Below are positions 35,301-43,700 of a stretch of 64,000 nt of DNA, piece by piece. The notes beneath the pieces are model-generated. The model had not been told where the DNA came from. It searched no databases and worked only from the letters and a program-made list of their open reading frames with translations. The DNA is from CAKZNE01 sp964485405 (GTDB taxonomy: Bacteria; Bacteroidota; Bacteroidia; Flavobacteriales; Schleiferiaceae), in assembly GCA_964485405.1 (NCBI GenBank), contig CAZAJG010000009.1, positions 43,330 to 107,329 of the forward strand, given 5' to 3'. Positions within the stretch are counted from its first letter, which is position 1; every line of letters starts with the position of its first letter. Position numbers and translations under genes: made by a program.

Positions 35301-37612
35301 TGTATGGTGCAACCATTGATAGAATGGAGGTGGATGTATGGAATGGAAGTTCGTGGAACAATGAGTTCACTTTAACGGGTCAACAACAAAATGCGAATAC
35401 CGATCCTTGGAGTGAAGCTGTGGTAAGCCTTTCATCTTATCTAGGAGATACGATTCAAGTGCGCTTTGTAGGTTTCCGCCAAGGAAACCAAACCGCAAAC
35501 GATATGGCGCTAGATGATGTTTGGATTGGGGACTCAACGGCTTGCGCAAGACCAGATTCAGCAACATTGATTACCGCCACAACAAACTCCATAACCATTC
35601 AATGGAATAATTATTCAGGAATAGGTAGCGTAGTTCAGTACCGCCCTGCCGGAAGTACAACACCTTTTATCCAACAAACCACCACAGGAGGAACAGCCAC
35701 TTTAAGTGGATTATCTCCTTCTACTACCTACGAGATCTTTATAAAAGATAGTTGCGGTGTTGGAAACACCAGTTTGTGGACTTCTGGCTACTTGTTCTCA
35801 ACCCTATGCGGAACTTTAACAGCTCCTTGGTCTGAAAACTTTGATGGTGCGGGATGGTTTCCGGGCACTGGAAACGATAACAACAACGATCAAATAAGTG
35901 CTTGCTGGTTTAGATCTACCAATACAGGTACACGCTGGGGAACCGGAACGGGAGGAACCAATTCAGGTCAAACAGGTCCTTCTGGTGATTTTAACGGAGG
36001 CGGTCAGTATATCTATACAGAAGCAACCATTGGAACAGGAAGATCAACCATTGAGAGTCCGTTTATCCTACTGCCGGCTCTTTTGGCTCAGCCAACATTG
36101 GAGTATTACTATCACATGTTTGGAGCAGGAATAGACTCTATGTATGTGCGTATTGACAATGGATCAGGTTTTGTAACACGTAAAATCTACTTAGGTCAAC
36201 AGCAAAATGCAAATGGAGCAGCTTGGTTAAGTGATACTATTGATTTAACCAGCTTTATTGGAGATTCCGTTCAAATCCAATTTGTAGGTGTGAACTCAAA
36301 TTTCCAAGGGGATATTGCTATTGACCAAGTTTCCATAACCGGTCAAATTATCACTTGTGGAGATCCTACCGCGATAAGCTTTAGCAATATTGGGAATACA
36401 TCTGCAATTGTAAACTGGACAAGTAATTCCGGAACTTCTGAATTAGAAGTGGTTCCTACAGGGCAGGCTCAAGGAACAGGAACACTTTACACACCAGTTA
36501 CTTCGCCATTTACCGTAACAGGATTAAGTCCATTAACCTCTTATGATGTATATGTAAGAGATGTTTGTGGCACTCAACTTAGTAATTGGGAAGATTCAAC
36601 TTTTACAACAACAGCATGTCCAGCGGTAGCGGTTCTCTTTAATTTCAATGATAATCTTTTAAATGTGAGCTTCAATGGCTCAGCTTCTACCGGGGCTGAC
36701 ACTCTAAGTTGGACGTTTGGAGATGGCAATACAGCCATAGGGTCAAATGTGAACAATGTTTATACAAACCCAGGAACATACACGATAACATTAATTGGAT
36801 ACAATGCCTGTGGCAATGCAGACACAGCAACTCAAACCATAACCATTTGCGATAGTTTAGTGGCTGATTTTAGTCTGGTTCAAACCGGGGATACCATTTT
36901 ATTTAATGGTAGCTCCTCATTTGGTGCATCCAACTATCGATGGGATTTCGGTGATGGTAATGATACAACTGGTATTGTGAGCGGCTTGCACCAATATGCG
37001 GCTTCTGGAGTGTTTACAGTTACCCTTACTGTTTACAACGATTGTGGAGATTCAATCAGCATTACGAAAACAGCTCAATCTTGTGGACCACCTCAAGCGA
37101 TTTGGAGTTTTACCGTAATAAGTACCACTTCAGCCGGAATGCTAGTCCAATTTGATGGATCAACCTCTTTAAACGGAAATACATTCAGTTGGGATTTCGG
37201 AGATGGAAATACGAATACAACTTCTGCTATTCCTCAACACACTTATTTAATACCCAGTTTGCAATACACGGTTTCTTTAACGGTAACCAACTTGTGTGGA
37301 GATTCGCATAACCTAACCTCTCGAATGGACCAGATCAGTATAACTGAGCTGCAAGCACAAGATAGGCGAATCGAGGTCTATCCGAATCCAGCTGATGAAG
37401 AAGTATACATAGAATTAATAGATGGTGAGAAAATTGAAGAGGCTGTATTGAGTATCTATGAAGTTGGAGGTAAAAGGATTTTTGAAAAAGAGGTATCTAT
37501 AGAAGAGTCTCAACAGAAGGCAATTGATGTGAAAAACCTACCCCCGGGACATTATACTTTAGAGCTGAAAACCGATGAATATCGACAGCATTATCCACTA
37601 ATAATCAGATAA
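29330..37612 (+). CDS. Giant FnIII/MAM/PKD adhesin, T9SS type-A cargo (copy A)
   Basis: A 2760-residue secreted protein. In order: signal peptide (1-21, ending KFFAQ); an unclassified beta-rich domain (about 22-168) shared with copy B; nine fibronectin-III domains alternating with eight MAM or MAM-like domains (about 170-2430); three PKD domains (about 2430-2680; WTFGDGNTAIG, WDFGDGNDTTG, WDFGDGNTNTT); and a type-A Por sorting tail (last ~75 residues, from VYPNPADEE to HYPLIIR). The first MAM-like unit is divergent and nearer to choice-of-anchor-J. MAM domains keep the hallmarks GPSxDHTTG, FWYHMFG, TGQQQ...W and DIAIDD. Regular cysteines at domain borders suggest disulfides. A role in adhesion is inferred from the domain types; no catalytic domain is seen. 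Confidence 0.9.
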   Translation: MKKYLFLPILLFSLFTTKFFAQSDSSTYVSGDLPTQFDFTTTVTDNSYGCTDTLVVTIPAGNYVTSVDVYYSIEALGGSWVSQQSSYIECISTGNKEAAVTAGDALWDSIGVANYQRTGLNIADGTSVTGELQFFLHAFRSNGFFPLCGNTDQSIPDSSWKVVVHHIPAPSCFPPTSITSSARTSTSLTIDWITGGASNWQLEYGLSGFTPGSGTVVGVTTNPVTLNSLLPETSYDVRLRDSCGAGNVSIWSGFETFTTACSAQSLPYTEDFNIDEGCFTIIDGGTSTDSWLHTVNGGQNLNGTGYMRVDSDAFGLGETLDETLESPEINAAGITGQLFLEFDHFFQSIGQDTGEVDVWDGSAWVNVYTITNTIGGWNNPNSQSIDITAYANANLKVRFRYTDNGGWAWFWSIDNFEVKTLSCLDPSNLGVNSVTTQTGEVFWTSGGASNWNIEYGPTGFTSGSGSILLATNDTTTITGLTAGSCFDFYVQDSCAPGDVSTWIGPFTFCTLCNPTTAPWTENFDNANWVSGGGPLNAGNIVDVCWTRPNADNPNFSTRSGVTGTGASGPSTDFSGAGNYLYTESSNGANGPGEISTPPIIIPNSMTTPMLEFYYHMFGNTITSLEVQIDNGNGFGASVITLTGQQQAASADPWLSDTLHLTAFKGDTITIKFIGTNTGFTGDVAIDEVSIQEAPTCTDPSNLGVVDIAQQGANVFWTTGGASMWNVEYGLQGYLQGNGTVINATNDTTPLSGLNPGTCYDFYVRDSCGPNSSGSWIGPFSFCTLCNATVAPWSENFDGANWVSGVGGPNTGNVIDICWTRPDETNPNFGTRAGGTGSFGTGPNGDFSGAGNYLYTEASGSAGTGEITSIPVVIPNTMVAPQLEFYYHMAGFSVVSLDIEIDNGSGFGTIAKSIVGTQQNASNDPWLSDTLDLTNYIGDTIRIKFLATNNGFQGDIAIDEVSIDEAPTCNDPIDLGLDAAFTNSASVFWTSGGAANWNIEYGAQGFTQGSGTLLSSASDTAKITGLIASTCYDFYVRDSCGSGDVSNWVGPFTFCTLCTPVSTPYTEDFDGAIWTTGANNTDLGTIDACWVRTPQTLFTWKAGPPPNLSGLTGPSTDHTTGTGGFIYSERIGFFGPNTGAIDAFAQTPPIIITGLTNPALSFWYHMYGNSVVEMEVDINNGNGWTSLYTRVGQQQTSGTDAWKEAIVNLSSYIGDTVIVRFRSTNNNGGTNNDVSIDDVEIDEAPSCPKPQDLQVIGSTNTSVTLGWTSGGSVNWNIEYGAPGFTQGSGTIVAATTNPFTLSGLSPNTNYEFYVQDSCGLGDVSDWIGSASALTDCNLITAPLIENFDGASWVIGVNQPGTLAACWRTNPDTGFAFTPGQNGTPSNNTGPSVDHTSGNGKFVYAETYYNFAGFNPNQTVLSTPLVDVTPLTNPELKFYYHMFGGDITSLQVRVFDGSSWTSVATYTGAQQSASADPWLEAVIDLIAFAGDTIKVEFIALKAVGVSIAADMAIDDLSIDEKPACSKPSNIVTSNATATSIDLSWTSGGATLWEIEYGLAGFTPGQGTIIAATTNPFTVPGLSPSTTYEFYVRDSCGVGNVSLWTGPVLDNTLCNPVSAPYTENFDGPNFDPGANGFGVPGTVDACWNRIQTATYFWKAGPSTPQTGGTGPSADHTTGSGGYLFTESGGFAQPPQTAEIETPEIDLSPLTTPELTFWYHMFGPNVGSLEVEISNDGGFSWTNLQTITGAQQTSQAAAWIESIVDISAYANDTVIVRFTGDKTTFGNQSDIAIDDVGIDEAPACPKSTGLQVTSISATEATLSWTAGGGSAWWIEYGPVGFTPGSGTTVSAPTNPFTVTGLMANTGYEFYVIDSCNAFAISDQSIPIADTTECNLFVAPYMENFDGSSFLVGGSINNPGAIDGCWERTFANSYFWSVEQNGTVSANTGPSADHTTGAGKFMFTDGFGQPQQTELTSPRIDLTALNAPELRFWYHMYGATIDRMEVDVWNGSSWNNEFTLTGQQQNANTDPWSEAVVSLSSYLGDTIQVRFVGFRQGNQTANDMALDDVWIGDSTACARPDSATLITATTNSITIQWNNYSGIGSVVQYRPAGSTTPFIQQTTTGGTATLSGLSPSTTYEIFIKDSCGVGNTSLWTSGYLFSTLCGTLTAPWSENFDGAGWFPGTGNDNNNDQISACWFRSTNTGTRWGTGTGGTNSGQTGPSGDFNGGGQYIYTEATIGTGRSTIESPFILLPALLAQPTLEYYYHMFGAGIDSMYVRIDNGSGFVTRKIYLGQQQNANGAAWLSDTIDLTSFIGDSVQIQFVGVNSNFQGDIAIDQVSITGQIITCGDPTAISFSNIGNTSAIVNWTSNSGTSELEVVPTGQAQGTGTLYTPVTSPFTVTGLSPLTSYDVYVRDVCGTQLSNWEDSTFTTTACPAVAVLFNFNDNLLNVSFNGSASTGADTLSWTFGDGNTAIGSNVNNVYTNPGTYTITLIGYNACGNADTATQTITICDSLVADFSLVQTGDTILFNGSSSFGASNYRWDFGDGNDTTGIVSGLHQYAASGVFTVTLTVYNDCGDSISITKTAQSCGPPQAIWSFTVISTTSAGMLVQFDGSTSLNGNTFSWDFGDGNTNTTSAIPQHTYLIPSLQYTVSLTVTNLCGDSHNLTSRMDQISITELQAQDRRIEVYPNPADEEVYIELIDGEKIEEAVLSIYEVGGKRIFEKEVSIEESQQKAIDVKNLPPGHYTLELKTDEYRQHYPLIIR
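29840..36354 (+). repeat. Eight tandem FnIII+MAM units in copy A
   Basis: Units of about 0.76-0.83 kb begin at the first cysteine codon of each FnIII domain, near 29840, 30597, 31414, 32231, 33065, 33893, 34727 and 35543, with the ninth FnIII starting near 36355. Conserved anchors recur in each unit: GGASNW.IEYG, RDSCG, AP.(T/S)E(N/D)FDG, WYHM(F/Y)G, GQQQ and (I/L)DDV.I. Units 2, 3 and 8 carry a DFSGAGNYLYTE-type centre; units 4-7 carry DHT(T/S)G. Confidence 0.9.
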
Positions 37613-37613
37613 G

Positions 37614-37645
37614 AAAAAAGCCAGGGAACAATCCCTGGCTTTTTT
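37614..37645 (+). terminator. Intrinsic terminator of giant adhesin A
   Basis: A perfect 14-bp inverted repeat (37614-37627 / 37632-37645) with an ACAA loop starts one base after the TAA. The GC core is GCCAGGGA/TCCCTGGC, flanked by six A and six T. It separates the two tandem genes, so each is its own transcription unit. Confidence 0.92.
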
Positions 37646-37767
37646 GCGTTTACTAACTGTAAGCGAATAGACAATAATTAAAGTGCTGACATAAAGTGAT
37701 TAAGCAACCTTTGATTCGTAGATTGCGTCTACCTACCTATACATGACATGCTAAATCCTCATCAAAA

Positions 37768-40700
37768 ATGTACAACTCTTATCGCAGTTTAACTTCTTGT
37801 ATTTTATTTCTGCTTTTATCCGTTTGGGTTCAAGCCCAGACGACTACTAGCGCTACTTTTTCTTCAGGTGACATCAGCACAGATGATGATAACACACGAG
37901 CTACATCGGTTAATTCTACATGTTCAGGTACGCTAACGGTTAATGTTCCTGCAGGAAGATATGTAACCGCTATTGATGTAGATTATGATATGGAGGCGGT
38001 AGGGCCTTTCAACTTCATATCAGAACAGTGGTCTTACATTGAATGTACTACCACAGGAATAAAAAGCAATCAAATCAACTCCAGCGGTTTTTTTAGCTCT
38101 GGAGTTCAAAGTTACAATCAAACTGGATTAACCATAGCTAATGGAGTTGTTCCAACGGGTGGATTGCAATTTGAATTACACGCGTTTAGAGATTTTGGAT
38201 TTGGCGGTTGTTCTACTGCAGATCATAGAGTAAATAATAATACATGGACGGTTACTGTAACGCATATTGCAGCTCCAAGCTGTTTGCCGCCAACCAATCT
38301 TTCGGTTTCCAATATTACGGTAAACTCAGCTGAATTAGCTTGGACAACAGGAGGAGCATCCAATTGGCAGGTAGAATATGGTTTAGCCGGATTTACGCCT
38401 GGTACAGGTACGGTAGTAGCTGCTACTACAAACCCATTTGTATTGGGAGGCTTAAATGCAAATACGGATTATGAAGTTCGCGTTCAAGACAGCTGTGGAC
38501 TTGGGGATGTGAGCTTTTGGACGACTATAGAATCCTTTACAACAGCTTGTAATGTAGTTTCAGCTCCTTGGTCTGAAGATTTTGAAAACAGCCAATGGGT
38601 TACACCAGTACTTTTTGGTAGTTTAGGAGATATTGATGACTGTTTTAATCGAAACTCATCCTCCAATATGACCTTTGTTGCTGGTCCAGGAGTTTTTCAG
38701 CCTTTCAACTCAGGCCCTTCAGCGGATCACACTACAGGAAGCGGTCAATATTTGTTCTCAGACCAAGTGGCCTTCGGAACTTTTCCGGTTACGGCCAGAA
38801 TAAGAACTCCAGAAATAGATCTTACCACCCTTACTATTCCAGAGATGTCTTTTTGGTACCATATGTTTGGAAACAATATAGGATCCTTACAAATAGCGGT
38901 GTCTAACAATGGAGGATCAAACTGGACTACCTTAAATACCATTACCGGTCAACAACAAACGGCTAAAACCGATGCCTGGCGAGAGCAAATCGTAAATCTT
39001 TCCGCTTATGCCGGAGACACAGTTATTATTCGAATCAGACATGTAGTATCGGCATTTGGTAATGCTACAGATGTAGCTATTGATGATTTAGCTATTTACG
39101 AGCAACCTACTTGTCCTAAACCAAGTGCATTGGTTTCAACAGGAAGCACCACCAATGATATCACCTTTAGCTGGACGAGCGGAGGAGCTTCTAATTGGGA
39201 GCTTGAATATGGACCTACAGGCTTTACTCCAGGAACTGGAACCATTGTAGCAGTCACTACAAACCCATTTACCTTAACCGGTTTAAGTCCAGATACAGAC
39301 TATGATGCAAGAGTAAGAGATGATTGTGGGTCAGGAGATGTTAGTTTCTGGACTCCTATGGGAAGTTTTAGAACTACTTGCGGCATTTTAGCCGCGCCAT
39401 GGAGCGAAAATTTTGATGGAAGCAAATGGAATGCACCTGGCTTTGGTTTTGGAGGCATTGGATCTACAGATACATGTTATTCAAGAAATATTAACAACGC
39501 AACTACATTTGTTGTAGGGCCACCGCAGTTCGTAACGTTTAATACAGGTCCAAATGTAGATCATACAACAGGATCAGGCAACTTTCTCTTTTCAGATCAA
39601 ATCGGATTTGGAACAGCTCCCTTTACTTCAAGAATAAGAACTCAAGATATAGATCTTACCGCCTTAACTGTTCCAGAGATGTCTCTATGGTATCACATGT
39701 TTGGCACTACCATAGGAGATCTAGAAGTAGCTGTATCTAATAATGGAGGAGCTAACTTTACAAATGTTTTCACTTTAACAGGGCAACAACAAACATCAAA
39801 GGCCGATGCTTGGGAGGAAGCGATTGTCGATCTTTCTGCCTATGCTGGTGATACGGTTCAAGTAAGAATAAGACACATCCAATCTACTTTTGGTCAGGTA
39901 AGCGAGTTAGCTATAGATGATATTAGTATTTACGAGCAACCAACTTGTCCAAAACCCACCAATTTTGCCTTTGTATCCAATACCACCAATAGCATTACTA
40001 TGGATTGGACCACCGGAGGTGCAACAAATTGGCAAATTGAATATGGTCCAGTAGGTTTTACAAATGGGAATGGAACAATAGTGAGTGCAACCACAAACCC
40101 TTTTACTGTAACAGGTTTAAGCCCTTCTACGGATTACGATTTCTATGTGAGAGATAGCTGCTCAACTACAGATCAGAGTTTTTGGGTTGGGCCAGTTTCA
40201 ATGAGAACTGCTTGCGGAGTGGTTTCTGCTCCTTATGTAGAAGATTTTGAAAGCAATACATGGACAAAAGGTATTTTCTTTAATGATTTAGGAACACTAG
40301 ACACCTGTTGGGATAGAACCCCAATCGGAGATCTGTTCTTTAAAGTAGGTCCTCCTGCTTTTGTAAATGCTTCCGGAGCCATATCAGACCACACTACGGG
40401 TACAGCCTCAGGTAAATACATTTTTAGTGAGATGGGAGGGTTTACTCCCAATGGGGATAGTGCAGTGGTAACCTCTGTTCTGATTGATTTAGGTCCGTTA
40501 AATGTTCCTGAGTTAACCTTTTGGTACCACATGTTTGGAAATGATATTGAAGACCTAGACGTATTTGTAAGTGATAATGGTGGAAATAGCTTTACTAATG
40601 TTTTTTCACAAACAGGCCAACAACAAGTTAGTTCTGGAGCAGCATGGAGTGAAGCGGTAATTGACCTTACGCCATATGCAAACGATACCATCATGCTTAA

Positions 40701-43700
40701 GTTTGTGGTAGACCAAACGGGCTTTGGTTTTAACGGAAACATTTGTATAGACGATGTAGATATTCATGAAGCACCAACCTGTGCTAAGCCAGCTGATTTG
40801 GCCTTGGCTAGTGTATGGTTAGATCAAGCATCAATTACATGGACTCCAGGAGGAGCAAGTGACTTCAATATTGAATATGGTGTTTCGGGCTTTACTCTAG
40901 GTTCTGGAACTCAAATTAATAGTACAACCCCTGCAGCAACTTTAACCGGTTTAAGTGCTAATACCGGTTATGATGTATACGTTAGAGATAGCTGTGGAGC
41001 TGGAGATGTATCAACCTGGGTAGGACCATTAAGATTTAAGACTTTATGTACTCCAACAGCCACTCCTTATATGGAGGATTTTAACAGCTCTAGCTTTGCA
41101 TCAGGAACGTTTTTTAATGATACAGGCTCTATTGACGATTGCTGGAGAAGGGATAATCTATTCGACTATGTATGGAAGGGAGCCCCTCCTGTATTTAATC
41201 CATTTTTTACGGGACCAAACTCAGATCACTCTACTGGAAATGCAAATGGAAAGTATGCCTTCACTCAACCTCTTGGTTTTGGGGTGTCAACACCAAGAAC
41301 TACAAATTTATACTCCGTTTTAGTTGATGTTTCTTCACTAACCGTACCTCAGTTAAGCTATTGGTATCATATGTTTGGAAACGATATTACAAGCTTAGAA
41401 GTTTTTGTGAGTGACGATGGTTTAAATTGGACATCCGAACAATTATATACCGGACAACAACAAACAGCCAAAACGGATGCTTGGCAAGAAGGAATTGTAG
41501 ATTTATCTGCATACGGAGATACCGTGCAAATCCGGTTTCAGGCAGATGCACTGGGAACAGGAACAGCATCGCATATTTCAATTGATGATGTAGAAATTGA
41601 TGAAGCTCCGACATGCCCCAAGCCCCAAAATTTTACGGTAGTAGGGGTTACCAATAGTACCGTAACCTTAGATTGGCAACCAGGTGGTACAGCTACCAAT
41701 TGGAATATTGAATACGGATTAACTGGATTTACACAAGGTAGTGGAACTATCCTTAACACCACTACTCAACCTTTTACAATTACAGGTTTATCGCCAAATA
41801 CAGGTTATGAGTTTTATGTAAGAGACAGTTGTGGTGCTGGTGATGTTTCGGTTTGGATTGGTTCTCTTATTGATACGACTGATTGTAATCCAGTAGCTGC
41901 CCCATGGACAGAAGATTTTGAAGGGTCAGCCTTTACCGTTGGAGGCTTCTTCTCACCAGGAAATATTGATGGGTGTTGGGACCGTGATCCAGGAAGTTAC
42001 GTGTGGACAACTGGCCAGAATGGGACTACAACCTTTAATACAGGCCCAAGTGGAGACCATACCACGGGTTCGGGTAAGTTTTTATATACAGAAACCTTTT
42101 TCGGTGTGACACAAAATACACGAACCATGGTTGAAACTCAGTTGATAGACCTTACCACACTTACCATACCAGAGTTTAGCTTTTGGTATCATATGTTTGG
42201 TACAGATGTAGATTCTTTAATAGTCGATGTATTTGATGGCACAAGCTGGACGAGAGAGTTTTCCGTAACTGGTCAACAGCAAAATGCTGACTCTGACCCT
42301 TGGACGGAAGTGATAGTGGATATAAGCGCGTACGCAAACGATACTATTAAGCTTCGTATAATAGGGACTAAACTCAATACATTTGGACAACAATCGGATA
42401 TAGCTATTGATGATTTATCTATTGATGAACAACCTACGTGCCCTAGACCTTCCAATCTTGTTGCAACTAATGTTACAGCAAACAGCATAACATTGAGTTG
42501 GACTTCTGGAGGGGCAAACGATTGGCAAATTGAATATGGTCCTGTAGGTTTTACACAAGGAAACGGAACTATTATTAACACCTCTACCAACCCTCATGTT
42601 ATACCAGGCTTAAACTCTTCAACTACTTATGATTTCTATGTTAGAGATAGCTGTAGCACAACCGATCAGAGCGATTGGTTTGGAGAGGTAACTGTAACCA
42701 CGCTATGTTTACCTCTATTAGCTCCTTATACTGAAGATTTTGAAGGAAGCAACTTTGTACCAGGTGTTAATTTCAATGATACAGGCTTTATTGCTCAATG
42801 CTGGGCTCGCCAAGGAGCAAATTACCTCTGGACACCAGGCCCACCAACGTTTGTCATCTTTGGCACCGGACCTTCTGGGGACCATACTACCGGATCTGGG
42901 CAATATATGTATACCGATATCCAAGGTTTTGCGCCTGCACCATTTACAGCTGAATTAGAAACCCCATTTATTGATCTAGGTTCCTTAGTTAATCCTCAGC
43001 TTACCTTTTGGTATCATATGTTCGGACAGGATATAGGAACGCTCACAGTAGAGGTAGATAACGGAAGTGGTTATACCAATTTGGTATCCTTTAGTGGAGA
43101 ACAACAAATCTCTCAAACAGATGCTTGGAAAGAATCAATTTCTAATCTTTCAGCTTACGTAAATGATACCATCCGCTTAAGATTTACTGCAGATGTTAAC
43201 GTGTTTAGTTTTCAAACACAAATTGCGATAGACGATATTGAAATTGATGAAGCACCAAGCTGCCCTAAGCCTCAAGCTTTAGTTTCTACAGGGGTAACAT
43301 CAAGTACAGTGAATTTAAGTTGGACAACTGGTGGGGCTACCAACTGGCAAATTGAATATGGTCCAGTAGGTTTTGCTTCTGGAACAGGTACTGTTGTAAA
43401 TGCAACTACCAATCCATTTACCGTTACGGGCTTAACGCCCAATACGCCTTATGATTTTTATGTTAGAGATAGCTGTACTACAACCGATCAGAGCGAGTGG
43501 TTTGGACCTATATCTGATACAACAGATTGTAACTTGTTTACAGCTCCTTATACAGAGAATTTTGACGGTACATCATGGGTACCCACTAGTGGTTTTGATG
43601 CTGGAGTAATAGACGGTTGTTGGGATAGAAGTGCTACAACGAACTTTTTCTGGACGACTGGGCAAAACGGAACAGGTAGTTTTAATACCGGACCGTCTGC

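Noticed and set aside
37646..37767. Promoter of giant adhesin B
   Set aside because: I looked for TAnnTTTG with an upstream TTG and found only partial matches, so none is claimed.
40233..40742. A 169-codon open frame antisense to giant adhesin B, and many similar antisense frames in both adhesin genes
   Set aside because: They recur at the same places in the repeat units and mirror the codon bias of the Thr/Gly/Asn-rich repeats. None has a promoter or family match.
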